DNA of 64,000 nt. It comes from Chiayiivirga flava. Its GTDB lineage: Bacteria > Pseudomonadota > Gammaproteobacteria > Xanthomonadales > Xanthomonadaceae. Position 1 is the first letter of the stretch. Each line of letters begins with the position of its first letter. The notes under the pieces are model-generated. The model did not search any database and had not been told where the DNA came from. It saw only the letters and a list, made by a program, of their open reading frames with translations. The DNA lies in contig NZ_JACHHP010000001.1 of the NCBI RefSeq assembly GCF_014202825.1, forward strand, positions 1,050,864 through 1,114,863. Direction: 5' to 3'. A program made the position numbers and the translations under genes. Of the stretch, positions 1 to 8,403 are shown piece by piece.

Positions 1-780
1 ATCGGCTTCCTCGCGTTCTTTCTGTTGCTGCCGCTCGTCGCGGTCTTCGCCGAGGCGTTGCGGCAGGGCGTCGGCGCGTATCTGGCCGCGTTCACCGAAG
101 CCGATGCGCTCGCGGCGATCCGCCTCACGTTGCTCGTCGCCGCGATCGCGGTGCCGCTGAACCTCGTGTTCGGCGTTGCTGCGGCGTGGCTCATCGCCAA
201 GCACCGGTTCCGCGGCAAGCAGGTGCTCATCACGCTGATCGACCTGCCGTTCTCGGTGTCGCCGGTGGTGTCGGGCCTGGTCTACGTGCTGCTGTTCGGT
301 GCCCACGGCTGGTTGGGGCCGTGGCTGGCCGAGCACGATGTGCGCATCATCTTCGCCGTGCCGGGCATCGTGCTGGCGACGATCTTCGTCACGTTCCCGT
401 TCGTCGCGCGCGAATTGATCCCGCTGATGGTCGAACAGGGCACCGACGACGAACAGGCCGCGCTCAGCCTCGGCGCGTCCGGCTGGCAGACGTTCCGGCA
501 CGTCACGCTGCCGAACATCCGCTGGGGCCTGCTGTACGGCGTGCTGCTGTGCAATGCGCGCGCGATGGGCGAATTCGGTGCGGTGAGCGTGGTCTCGGGC
601 CACATCCGCGGGCTTACCAACACCATGCCGCTGCACGTGGAAATCCTCTACAACGAATATAACTTCGTCGCCGCGTTCGCGGTGGCGTCGCTGCTCGCCG
701 GCCTCGCGCTGCTCACGCTCGGACTCAAGACGCTGCTCGAATGGCGTCTGGGGCGGCGCGGCGGCGTCCGGTCGCACTGA
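1..780 (+). CDS. cysW: Sulfate/thiosulfate ABC transporter permease CysW, 5' end cut by window
   Basis: Inner-membrane permease of the sulfate/thiosulfate importer, working with CysA, CysT and a periplasmic binding protein. The frame is already open at base 1 (I-G-F-L-A-F-F-L precede the first possible internal start, a TTG at 25), so the gene begins upstream. About 259 residues are visible; CysW is usually about 280-290. Several hydrophobic segments are present. The EAA loop that docks on the ATPase is clear as [20 protein letters not shown], at about two thirds of the fragment. The C-terminus ends in basic residues. The stop lies 22 bases before cysA, so the two are cotranscribed. The EAA motif alone could fit ModB, but the CysA-like partner favours sulfate. 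Confidence 0.9.
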   Translation: MGFLAFFLLLPLVAVFAEALRQGVGAYLAAFTEADALAAIRLTLLVAAIAVPLNLVFGVAAAWLIAKHRFRGKQVLITLIDLPFSVSPVVSGLVYVLLFGAHGWLGPWLAEHDVRIIFAVPGIVLATIFVTFPFVARELIPLMVEQGTDDEQAALSLGASGWQTFRHVTLPNIRWGLLYGVLLCNARAMGEFGAVSVVSGHIRGLTNTMPLHVEILYNEYNFVAAFAVASLLAGLALLTLGLKTLLEWRLGRRGGVRSH

Positions 781-802
781 TTTGCGTCAACGGAGCCCGT
801 TC

Positions 803-1846
803 ATGGACATCGACATCCGCGCCCTGCACAAACGTTATGCCGACACGGTGGCCCTGCACGATGTCGACCTGCAGATCCGCTCCGGCGAACTGATCGCGTT
901 GCTCGGGCCCTCCGGCTCGGGCAAGACCACGCTGCTGCGCGCGATCGCCGGCCTCGAGTTCGCCGAACGCGGGCAGATCCTCTTCAGCGGCCGCGACGCC
1001 TCGCAGCTCTCGGTGCAGGCGCGGCGCGTCGGCTTCGTGTTCCAGCACTACGCGCTGTTCCGCCACATGACCGTGCGCGATAACGTCGCGTTCGGCCTGC
1101 GCTGCAAGCCGCGCGCCGAACGGCCGACGAAGGCCGAGATCGAACGCCGCGCACAGGCGCTGCTCGACACGGTGCAGCTCGGAGACCTCGGCGCGCGCTA
1201 CCCGCACCAGCTGTCCGGCGGGCAACGCCAGCGCGTGGCGCTGGCGCGCGCGATGGCGATCGACCCGACCGTGCTGCTGCTCGACGAGCCGTTCGGCGCG
1301 CTCGATGCAAAAGTCCGCGCCGAACTGCGCACCTGGCTGCGCCGGATCCACGACGACACGGGCTACACCACGGTGTTCGTCACGCACGACCAGGAAGAGG
1401 CGATGGAGCTGGCGGACCGCATCGTGGTGCTGAACGCTGGCCGCATCGAGCAGACCGGCACGCCGGAGGCGGTGTACGCCGATCCGCAGACGCCGTTCGT
1501 GTTCGATTTTCTCGGACGCGGCAACGTGATCGAAGGCCGCTTCGAGCGCGACGGCTTCGTGCCGGCCGGCCAACGCCACCGGCGCTTCGCGACCGCATCG
1601 CCGGCACACGGCGACGGACGCATCCTCGTGCGCCCGCACGATCTCGCGCTCGGCACGCCGAACGAGGGCCTGCCCGCGCGCGTGCGCAAGGTGCGCACGC
1701 TGGGCGGGCGCGTGACGCTGGATCTGGATGTCCCGGGTCAGAAGCGGCCGCTGGAAATCGATCTGGCCGCGTCACCGGGCCTGCGGGCACCGCGCGAGGG
1801 CGACAGCGTGGGCGTGACACCGCTGCGGTTTCATGTGCTGGGGTGA
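803..1846 (+). CDS. cysA: Sulfate/thiosulfate import ATP-binding protein CysA
   Basis: ATPase that powers sulfate/thiosulfate import with CysW. It has 347 residues. The Walker A motif GPSGSGKTT lies near residue 34, the ABC signature LSGGQRQR and Walker [13 protein letters not shown] follow, and the switch histidine is in VTHDQEE. Past about residue 235 comes a C-terminal regulatory region (RGNVIEG..., ILVRPHDL) typical of CysA. An in-frame TTG at 782 is possible, but ATG 803 is preferred: the protein then starts [12 protein letters not shown], as in the family, and GGAG sits 7 bases upstream. It follows cysW by 22 bases. A pair of inverted palindromic repeats lies downstream, between this gene and the convergent transglycosylase. 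Confidence 0.95.
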   Translation: MDIDIRALHKRYADTVALHDVDLQIRSGELIALLGPSGSGKTTLLRAIAGLEFAERGQILFSGRDASQLSVQARRVGFVFQHYALFRHMTVRDNVAFGLRCKPRAERPTKAEIERRAQALLDTVQLGDLGARYPHQLSGGQRQRVALARAMAIDPTVLLLDEPFGALDAKVRAELRTWLRRIHDDTGYTTVFVTHDQEEAMELADRIVVLNAGRIEQTGTPEAVYADPQTPFVFDFLGRGNVIEGRFERDGFVPAGQRHRRFATASPAHGDGRILVRPHDLALGTPNEGLPARVRKVRTLGGRVTLDLDVPGQKRPLEIDLAASPGLRAPREGDSVGVTPLRFHVLG

Positions 1847-1932
1847 GTGAGGGGCGGCGTGGTCGGTGCTTCGATTGCCGGCGATTGTGGTTTGCCGGGA
1901 ATCGTTGAACTGAAGTGGCCGGACAGGGCCCA

Positions 1933-2090
1933 CCCCCTTCCGCCTGCCGGCACCTTCCCCCGCTGCGCGGGAGAAGGATTGCTTCGTTTCTTGCCCGGAC
2001 GATCCGAAACGCTCCACCTGTACGCGGCCTACAGCGAAGTGTCACTTCTCCCGCGCAGCGGGGGAAGGTGCCGGCAGGCGGAAGGGGGGG
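1933..2090. repeat. REPIN-like inverted repeat pair (locus 1)
   Basis: Two nearly perfect 46-base arms in inverted orientation lie at about 1933-1978 and 2045-2090, separated by about 66 bases. Each arm holds the motif CTTCCGCCTGCCGGCACCTT and ends in a small palindrome, CCCGCTGCGCGGG. The spacer itself starts with GCTTCG and ends with GCGAAG, so the inversion continues inward. The pair sits between the convergent cysA and transglycosylase genes, where the transcript would fold into a long hairpin from either side and could act as a bidirectional terminator. Relatives occur at six other places in the window. The 279 bases between the two genes hold nothing else that I can see. Confidence 0.85.
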
Positions 2091-2125
2091 GCCGGCGCAT
2101 CAATCGAACGGCGCCAACCGGCCGT

Positions 2126-3055
2126 CTAGTTGACCGTCCCGTAATGCTTCAGCGACGCCGTCGCAGACGCCTTCGCCATCTCGCTCGCATAACGTTGGTG
2201 CAGGATGTTCACCCGCTCCACGTAGCGCTGCGTCTCGTCGTACGGCGGCACGCCACCGTACCGATCCACCGCGCCCTCGCCCGCGTTGTAGCCGGCCGCC
2301 ACCTTGGTCAGGTCGCCGTCGAAACGCTTGGTCAGCCACGCGAGGTAACTCACGCCGCCGTCGATGTTCTGCGCGGGCGTGAACGGATCGCTCACCCCGA
2401 ACCGCGCCGCGGTCGCCGGAATCAGCTGCATCAGCCCCTGCGCACCGGCGCGCGATACCGCGTTGGGGTTGTAGGCGGATTCGGCATGCATGATGGCGCG
2501 GATCAGCGCCGCATCCACGCCGTGCAGCGCGGCCGCGGCCAGCACTTCGTCCGCGTACGCGGTGAGATTGAGCCCGACAGAATTGAAATCGACGCCCGGT
2601 TTCACCCCGCAGGCAAAACACGTCTCGATGTACGAGAACAGCACCTGCGCCTTCTGCCCCGCCGGACGCCGGTTGGTGTAGTGCGTGATGCCGTTCTTCT
2701 CGTACTTGTAGACCGCGCCACGTGTGATCGTGGGCTTGGCACCGGCCGGCACGGTTGCGGCCAGCGGTTCCCCGTCGCCGACGGCCGTGCGGAATTCGAC
2801 CCCGCCGACCGCGGGCGTGCCGGCCGGCGCAGCGGATGCCGCGGCAGGCTTGGCGGCCGGGTAATTTCCGAGCAGGCTGCACTTTGTGTAGCCGTCGCGC
2901 GTGCTGGTGTATGCCGTGGCGCCGTGCTTATCGGTGCAGCGGTACAGCGTGCCGGCGGAGGCAACCGACGACGCCAGCAGGCACGCCAACAGGCCGAACG
3001 CAGCGAGAAACTGCGCGCGCGCGAATGCCTGAAGGTGCGGTCCCCTGCCGTCCAT
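2126..3055 (-). CDS. Secreted lytic transglycosylase with DUF4124-like N-terminus
   Basis: Predicted periplasmic peptidoglycan lytic transglycosylase of 309 residues. A hydrophobic signal segment (about residues 10-34, ending VASAG) is followed by a DUF4124-type stretch (LYRCTDKHGATAYTSTR) and a second similar stretch (VYKYEKNGITHYTN). From about residue 175 comes the SLT domain: the catalytic glutamate in AIMHAESAYNPNAVS, then GAQGLMQLIPATA, AAGYNAGEGAV and a QRYVERV end. The reading frame is open far upstream into miaB antisense, so the start is chosen at ATG 3055, just before the signal peptide. It is divergent from miaB, with about 123 bases between the two starts, and convergent with cysA. 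Confidence 0.9.
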   Translation of the reverse strand: MDGRGPHLQAFARAQFLAAFGLLACLLASSVASAGTLYRCTDKHGATAYTSTRDGYTKCSLLGNYPAAKPAAASAAPAGTPAVGGVEFRTAVGDGEPLAATVPAGAKPTITRGAVYKYEKNGITHYTNRRPAGQKAQVLFSYIETCFACGVKPGVDFNSVGLNLTAYADEVLAAAALHGVDAALIRAIMHAESAYNPNAVSRAGAQGLMQLIPATAARFGVSDPFTPAQNIDGGVSYLAWLTKRFDGDLTKVAAGYNAGEGAVDRYGGVPPYDETQRYVERVNILHQRYASEMAKASATASLKHYGTVN

Positions 3056-3178
3056 GCGGCCCAGTGTCCGCGAAGAAACCGAAAAAGCCAAGCGCGGGCC
3101 TGAGGTTACGAGTGGTCCGTGGGCAGACCGGCAAGTAGAATGGAAAGTTCGCCCGCCCCACCCGACCCGAGAACCGCC

Positions 3179-4522
3179 ATGTCCGGCAAGTTGTTCATCA
3201 AGACGCACGGCTGCCAGATGAACGAGTACGACTCGGCCAAGATGGTCGACGTACTGGCTGCCGAACACGGCCTGGAACTGACGCAGATCGAGGCCGAAGC
3301 CGACGTGATCCTGGTCAATACCTGCTCGATCCGCGAAAAAGCGCAGGAGAAAGTCTTCAGCCAGCTCGGCCGCTGGCGCGAGCTGAAACAGCACAAGGAG
3401 GGCGTGATCATCGGTGTCGGCGGCTGCGTGGCGTCGCAGGAGGGCGAGGCCATCATCAAGCGCGCGCCGTTCGTGGACCTGGTCTTCGGCCCGCAGACGC
3501 TGCACCGCCTGCCGGACATGATCGACGCCCGCCGCAGCACCGGCAAGCCGCAGGTCGACATCAGCTTCCCCGAGATCGAGAAGTTCGACCGCCTGCCCGA
3601 GCCGCGCGCGGAAGGACCGACCGCGTTCGTGTCGATCATGGAAGGCTGCTCGAAGTACTGCAGCTATTGCGTGGTGCCCTACACGCGCGGCGAGGAGATC
3701 AGCCGGCCGTTCGACCACGTGATCGTGGAAGTGGCGCAGCTCGCCGCGCAGGGCGTGCGCGAGGTGAACCTGCTCGGGCAGAACGTCAACGCGTACCGCG
3801 GCGCGATGCACGACGGCAGCATCGCCGACTTCGGTTTCCTGATCCGCGCCATCGCGCAGATCGACGGCATCGGCCGCATCCGCTTCACCACGTCGCACCC
3901 GATGGAATTCTCCGACTCGCTGATCGAGGCCTATGCCGATGTCCCGCAGCTGGCGAACTATCTGCACCTGCCGGTGCAGGCCGGCTCGGACCGCATCCTC
4001 TCGGCCATGAAACGCGGCTACACCGCGCTCGAATACAAGCAGCGCATCCGCAAGCTGCGCGCGGTGCGGCCGGACATCGCGATCTCCACCGACATCATCG
4101 TCGGCTTCCCCGGAGAGACCGATGCCGATTTCGAGAAGACGATGACACTGGTGGAGGACATCGGCTTCGACCAGAGCTTCACCTTCATCTACTCCTCGCG
4201 CCCCGGCACGCCGGCCGCGAACCTGCCGGACGACACCCCGATGCAGGTCAAGAAGGACCGACTCGCGCGCCTGCAGGCGGCGATCGATGCCAACGCGAAG
4301 CGCTACTCGGCCGCGATGGTGGGCAGCGTGCAGCGCGTTCTCGTCGAAGGACCGAGCCGCAAGGATCCGGCCGAACTCACCGGCCGCACCGAAAACATGC
4401 GCTACGTGAACTTCCCGGCGCACGCGCGCCTGATCGGCCGGTTCGTCGACGTGACGATCACCGAGGCGATGAGCAATTCGCTGCGCGGGCGCGTGGCGAT
4501 GACCGACGACATCGCCGCGTAG
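3179..4522 (+). CDS. miaB: tRNA-2-methylthio-N6-isopentenyladenosine synthase MiaB
   Basis: Radical-SAM methylthiotransferase that modifies i6A37 in tRNAs reading UNN codons. It has 447 residues. The auxiliary cluster cysteines are visible at C12 ([11 protein letters not shown]), C49 (VNTCSIR) and C83 ([10 protein letters not shown]). The radical-SAM triad CxxxCxxC is at C157, C161 and C164 ([10 protein letters not shown]). The C-terminus holds a TRAM domain ([12 protein letters not shown]...). ATG 3179 is chosen over a start at 3119 because the family begins [18 protein letters not shown]. In many gammaproteobacteria miaB directly precedes ybeZ-ybeY-ybeX; here those genes begin about 10.1 kb further on at 14647, with a minus-strand block between. 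Confidence 0.97.
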   Translation: MSGKLFIKTHGCQMNEYDSAKMVDVLAAEHGLELTQIEAEADVILVNTCSIREKAQEKVFSQLGRWRELKQHKEGVIIGVGGCVASQEGEAIIKRAPFVDLVFGPQTLHRLPDMIDARRSTGKPQVDISFPEIEKFDRLPEPRAEGPTAFVSIMEGCSKYCSYCVVPYTRGEEISRPFDHVIVEVAQLAAQGVREVNLLGQNVNAYRGAMHDGSIADFGFLIRAIAQIDGIGRIRFTTSHPMEFSDSLIEAYADVPQLANYLHLPVQAGSDRILSAMKRGYTALEYKQRIRKLRAVRPDIAISTDIIVGFPGETDADFEKTMTLVEDIGFDQSFTFIYSSRPGTPAANLPDDTPMQVKKDRLARLQAAIDANAKRYSAAMVGSVQRVLVEGPSRKDPAELTGRTENMRYVNFPAHARLIGRFVDVTITEAMSNSLRGRVAMTDDIAA

Positions 4523-4561
4523 CGCGCGTTCCCCGCGGCGCGGTGCGCCGGACCGGCGGCG

Positions 4562-7231
4562 CTACCGCTTCGCCGTGGCGTCCTGCGCACGCGCCAGCCA
4601 CGCGCGCGCGTCGACGATGCGGCTGTCGCCGTCGAACTGCGCGTCCCAGCGCGGCATCCATGTGGCGCAGAACGCGATCAGCGCCGCGTCCTCGCGGCGC
4701 GAGGCGAGCGTCTCGGCCACGTCCCAGGCGTACATGGGCACGCTCGGGTGTTCTTCGCCGAGCGCGACGATGGACTGCTGCAGCAGATCGCGGCGCAGGG
4801 CCAGCGCGGCAGCCGTGTCGCCGGTCTGTTCGAGGAACATGCCGTAGGTCTGCACGTAGGGCAGCGAGGCCCCGGCGCCGACGCCATGCACGCGCTCGGC
4901 CGCGGCACGCGTGTCCTCGAACAGGCGTCGCGCCTGGTCGAGCTTGCCGTTGGCCTGCAGCGCACGCGCGTACCAGATCCCGGACAGCCAGGTGTGTTCC
5001 TTGTCCGGGCCGAATTCCTTCACGCGGTATTCGTGCACCTGCCGCATCAGCGGTTCGGCTTCGGCCGGACGCCCCATGTCCAGCAGCAGCGCCGCCAGCT
5101 GCTGGCGCGTGCTGTGCACGTTGGCGTGGTCGTCGCCCAGACGCTTGCGCAGCGACTCGAAGGAGCGCTGCATCAGCGGGAGTGCCTCGTCGGGACGCTC
5201 GGTGACGCGGAGCATGATGGCCTCGCGCTCGAGCCAGCGCGCGATCAGCGGATGATCGGCATCGTGCGTGCGCTCCAGCGCCACGCGCGTGCGGTGCGCG
5301 AGCTCGATGGCCTCGCGGTTGCGCTCGCGCTGGCTGTAGGCACGCAGCAGGTGGTCGAGCGCATCCATGTGCACGCCTTCGGTCATGCCGAACTCGGCTT
5401 CGGTCTGCGGCACCAGGCGTTCCAGCGTGGCGATGGCGCGTTCCTCCTGGTCGGTCTCGACGTCGACGCCGGCGAGCCCGACCTCGAACGGCAGCCGCAG
5501 CCGCGCCGGCGCCCCGGCCGGGATCGCGGCGAGCCCGTCCGCGTACATGCGGCGCGCGTCGTCCAGATCGTCGCGCGCGAGCAGCAGGCGCGCGAGCATC
5601 TGACGCACCGCAAGCGCATCGGCGTCGGCGCGGCCGAAGGCGGCTTCGAGCGTGTCGAGCGCGACCTGCGCCTGCTCGGCGCCTTCCGGGCGCGCACCGG
5701 CCATGTACAGCGATTCGGACAGGTTGTGCCGGACCACGCCTTCGAGGCGCGGATTGCCGGCGAAGCGCGCATGGATGCGCGGGATCGCGGCGACGAGGGC
5801 GTCGCGCAACGTGATGTCGAGTTGCGCATTGAGCGGGTTCGCCGCGCGGATCACGTCCTGCAGCAGGAAGTCGCGCACCGCGGTGGCGACCTCGGCCTGC
5901 TCTTCGGCGTGCCGCTCCGCGACAAGCGCCGCCGCCGCCGCCGCGCGCGCTTCGCCCGCCTGATGCAGCGCAACGCCGATGCCGATCGCAAGCGACAGCA
6001 GCACCAGCGCTGCCGCCGCCACGCCCACGCGATGCCGCTGCACGAAACGCGTGCCGCGGTACAACGCCGAGTCTGGCCGTGCGCGCACCGGCTTGCCGTC
6101 GAGCCAGCGGCGCAGATCCTCGCCCAGCGCCGCCGCCGATGCGTAGCGGCGTTCCGGCTCGCGCCGCAGCGCAGTCAACACGATCGTGTCGAGGTCGCCG
6201 CGCATGTGGCGCGCGAGACGTTCGACGGCCTGCCCGCGCTCGCCGTACGCCTGCGTGCGCTGCGCCGCGTCCGCGCGCCGCACCGTCGCGCTCGGACGTT
6301 CGATCGTGATGGCGCCGTCGGCGCCCGGGCTGCCGCGCTGCTGCGGCAGACGCCCGGTCAGCAGCTCGTACAGCACCACGCCGAGCGAAAACACATCGGT
6401 GGCGGTGCTGACGGGTTCGCCGCTGGCCTGCTCGGGCGCCGCGTAGGCCGGCGACAGCGCGCGCACGCCGGTGCGGGTCAGCTCGGCGTCGTCGGTGTCG
6501 TCGAGCAGTTTGGCGATGCCGAAATCGAGCACGTGCGGCTGGCCGTCGGCGCCGACGAGGATGTTCGATGGTTTGAGGTCGCGATGCACCACCAGACGCG
6601 TCTGCGCATGCGCGACCGCGTCGCAGACCTGCGCCACGAGCGCCACGCGTTCGCGCACGTCGAGCGCGCGCTGGCGCGCGTGCAGGGCGATCGGCACGCC
6701 TTCGACGTGTTCCATCGCGTACCACGGCCGGCCGTCGGGCGCGAGGCCGCCGTCGACGAAGCTGGCGATGTTCGGATGGTGCAGCTGCGCGAGGATGCGG
6801 CGTTCGCGTTCGAAGCGGCGCACGATCTCGTCGCTGTCCATGCCGCGCTTGAGCAGCTTGAGCGCCACCTGCTGCACGAAGCCCTGCTCGCTCGCCTGCG
6901 CGAGCCACACCTCGCCCATGCCGCCGCGCCCGAGCAATTGCAGCAGGCGGAACCGTCCGACGCGTTCGAACGGCGGCGCGGCAGTTTCGGCCGTGTCGGC
7001 GTCCGCGCCGGCAAGACGGCCGAGCACCGTCGGCGCGGCATCGGCGATGCCGGCGTCGAGCAGGCCTTCGGCGATATCGTCGGCCTGCAGCATCGCGCGC
7101 AGCTCGCGCGCGAACGCGGCGTCCTCGCGCGCGAGTGCCGCCAGATGCACGTCGCGCGCCGGCCCGTCGAGATCGACCAGTTCCTCGAAGCGTTGCGACA
7201 GACGCTGCCAGCGCTGCGGATCCGCGCTCAT
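4562..7231 (-). CDS. Membrane serine/threonine protein kinase with TPR-rich C-terminus
   Basis: Signalling kinase of 889 residues. The kinase domain lies at about residues 93-370: glycine loop LLGRGGMGEVWL, ATP lysine in VALKLLK (K125), catalytic HRDLKPSN (D218), DFG at D236 and APE as YAAPEQASGE. One membrane helix follows at about 380-400 (VAAAALVLLSLAIGIGVAL). The rest, about 490 residues, is alpha-helical with TPR-like repeats (A..LLL..G...EA..L). The kinase would thus be cytoplasmic with the TPR part outside the inner membrane. ATG 7231 overlaps the TGA of the upstream sigma-factor gene as ATGA, which fixes the start and implies translational coupling. Phosphorylation targets are unknown; the coupled sigma factor is the obvious candidate. 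Confidence 0.9.
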   Translation of the reverse strand: MSADPQRWQRLSQRFEELVDLDGPARDVHLAALAREDAAFARELRAMLQADDIAEGLLDAGIADAAPTVLGRLAGADADTAETAAPPFERVGRFRLLQLLGRGGMGEVWLAQASEQGFVQQVALKLLKRGMDSDEIVRRFERERRILAQLHHPNIASFVDGGLAPDGRPWYAMEHVEGVPIALHARQRALDVRERVALVAQVCDAVAHAQTRLVVHRDLKPSNILVGADGQPHVLDFGIAKLLDDTDDAELTRTGVRALSPAYAAPEQASGEPVSTATDVFSLGVVLYELLTGRLPQQRGSPGADGAITIERPSATVRRADAAQRTQAYGERGQAVERLARHMRGDLDTIVLTALRREPERRYASAAALGEDLRRWLDGKPVRARPDSALYRGTRFVQRHRVGVAAAALVLLSLAIGIGVALHQAGEARAAAAAALVAERHAEEQAEVATAVRDFLLQDVIRAANPLNAQLDITLRDALVAAIPRIHARFAGNPRLEGVVRHNLSESLYMAGARPEGAEQAQVALDTLEAAFGRADADALAVRQMLARLLLARDDLDDARRMYADGLAAIPAGAPARLRLPFEVGLAGVDVETDQEERAIATLERLVPQTEAEFGMTEGVHMDALDHLLRAYSQRERNREAIELAHRTRVALERTHDADHPLIARWLEREAIMLRVTERPDEALPLMQRSFESLRKRLGDDHANVHSTRQQLAALLLDMGRPAEAEPLMRQVHEYRVKEFGPDKEHTWLSGIWYARALQANGKLDQARRLFEDTRAAAERVHGVGAGASLPYVQTYGMFLEQTGDTAAALALRRDLLQQSIVALGEEHPSVPMYAWDVAETLASRREDAALIAFCATWMPRWDAQFDGDSRIVDARAWLARAQDATAKR

Positions 7232-7788
7232 TCGGGCAGCACCTCGGCGTTGCTCAGGCGCGCGTGCAGAAAGGCGCGCGCGCGGCGCCAGTCGCGCTTG
7301 AGGCTGCGTTCGCTGCGGCCGGTGACGTCGGTGATCTCGGCCAGCTCCATGCCGGCGAAAAAGCGCATCTCGACCATGCGACCGAGCTCCGGCTCGACTT
7401 CGGCAAGCTGTTCCAGCGCCTGGTCCAGCGCCAGCAGTTCGCTGTCGCGGCCGGCCGTGGCCACCTGCGAATCGAGTTCGAGCATCACCTCGCCGCCGCC
7501 GCGCTTGCCGGCGACGCGCTGGCGGGCGTGATCGATGACGAGCTGCCGCATCGCGCGCGCCGCGATGGCGTAGAAGTGCGCGCGGTCGTTCATGCGCAGC
7601 GCATCGGGCCGGGCAAGACGGAACCACGCCTCGTGCACCAGCGAAGTGACCTGCATCTGGCCACGCTGTCGCCCGAGCTGGCGCGCGGCGATGTGGCGCA
7701 GATCGTCGTAGACGTGCGCAAACAGCTGCTCCGACGCGGCCGCATCTCCATCGCGGGCCTGGTGGATCAGTTCGGTGATGTCGACCAT
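7228..7788 (-). CDS. ECF-type RNA polymerase sigma factor (TIGR02999-like)
   Basis: Sigma-70 family protein of 186 residues. Region 2 is visible as AASEQLFAHVYDDLRHIAARQL and SLVHEAWFRL, and region 4 as MVEMRFFAGMELAEITDVTG with the helix-turn-helix ending SERSLKRDWRRARAFL. I associate this form, with HEAWFRL and D(W)RRAR(A)FL, with the family found beside Ser/Thr kinases in Lysobacterales. ATG 7788 is preferred; a GTG at 7800 would add four residues. The stop overlaps the kinase start by four bases. No anti-sigma gene is adjacent, which fits control by the kinase (inference). Confidence 0.9.
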   Translation of the reverse strand: MVDITELIHQARDGDAAASEQLFAHVYDDLRHIAARQLGRQRGQMQVTSLVHEAWFRLARPDALRMNDRAHFYAIAARAMRQLVIDHARQRVAGKRGGGEVMLELDSQVATAGRDSELLALDQALEQLAEVEPELGRMVEMRFFAGMELAEITDVTGRSERSLKRDWRRARAFLHARLSNAEVLPE

Positions 7789-7829
7789 GGCCGTGCGCAC
7801 CGCGGAGTTCCTGCGACAGCGTATCGCAG

Positions 7830-7857
7830 CCTGCCGCCCCGCGCACAGGGCGGCAGG
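7830..7857 (-). terminator. Hairpin after the DUF924 gene
   Basis: Perfect 10-bp stem CCTGCCGCCC / GGGCGGCAGG (7830-7839 with 7848-7857) with an 8-base loop, directly beyond the stop of the kefB-DUF924 pair on the minus strand. No U-run follows, so it may stabilise the mRNA end or need Rho. Confidence 0.55.
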
Positions 7858-8403
7858 TCAGCCGGCGAAGCCGCCGGCGTCGAGAAAGGCCCGTTCGGCG
7901 GAGGTGGTTTCGCGGCCGAGCATGGGGTTGCGGTGCGGGAAGCGGCCGAAGCGGCGGATGATGTCGCGATGCACCTCGGCGTATTTCAGCGACTCGCCGC
8001 CGATCGGCTGCATGCAGGCCACGCAGCGATCCTGGTCCGACACGGCCTCCGAGTGCATCAGCGGCATGTAGACGAACGGGCGCAGCGCCGCTTCGATGCG
8101 CGCATCGAATCCCGCGGCGAGCGCGCGCTCGGTGAAATGCAGTGCCAGGCCGTCGGTGGCGAACATGTGTGCGGTGCCGCGGAAGGCGTTGCGCGGGAAC
8201 TGGTCGAGCAGGATCAGCAACGCGAGCACGCCGTCGGGCGTGTCGGCCCAGGCGTCGCGCTCGCGCCGGGCGGCGGCGTGGTGGGCATCGAGGAAACGTT
8301 CGCGGAAGCGTGTGTCGAAGGCATCGTCCTGCGCGAACCAGCGCTGCGGGCCGGCGTCGCGCCAGAAGCCGATCACGGCCTCGATGTTGCGCTGCGTGTT
8401 CAT
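7858..8403 (-). CDS. DUF924 family protein
   Basis: Cytoplasmic alpha-helical protein of 181 residues of the DUF924 family. Its features are I..FW......WF near the N-terminus (IEAVIGFWRDAGPQRWFAQD), then LALLILLDQFPRNAFRGT, YMPLMHSE and FGRFPHRNPMLGRETT. The fold is TPR-like in solved members; no biochemical role is established. ATG 8403 overlaps the stop of the upstream antiporter gene by four bases (ATGA), so the two are translated together. The stop is followed at once by a 10-bp hairpin. Confidence 0.93.
   Translation of the reverse strand: MNTQRNIEAVIGFWRDAGPQRWFAQDDAFDTRFRERFLDAHHAAARRERDAWADTPDGVLALLILLDQFPRNAFRGTAHMFATDGLALHFTERALAAGFDARIEAALRPFVYMPLMHSEAVSDQDRCVACMQPIGGESLKYAEVHRDIIRRFGRFPHRNPMLGRETTSAERAFLDAGGFAG

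Noticed and set aside
1847..3103. Long plus-strand frame after cysA (418 codons)
   Set aside because: It crosses the inverted repeat and then runs antisense to the transglycosylase, whose catalytic motifs are clear on the minus strand.
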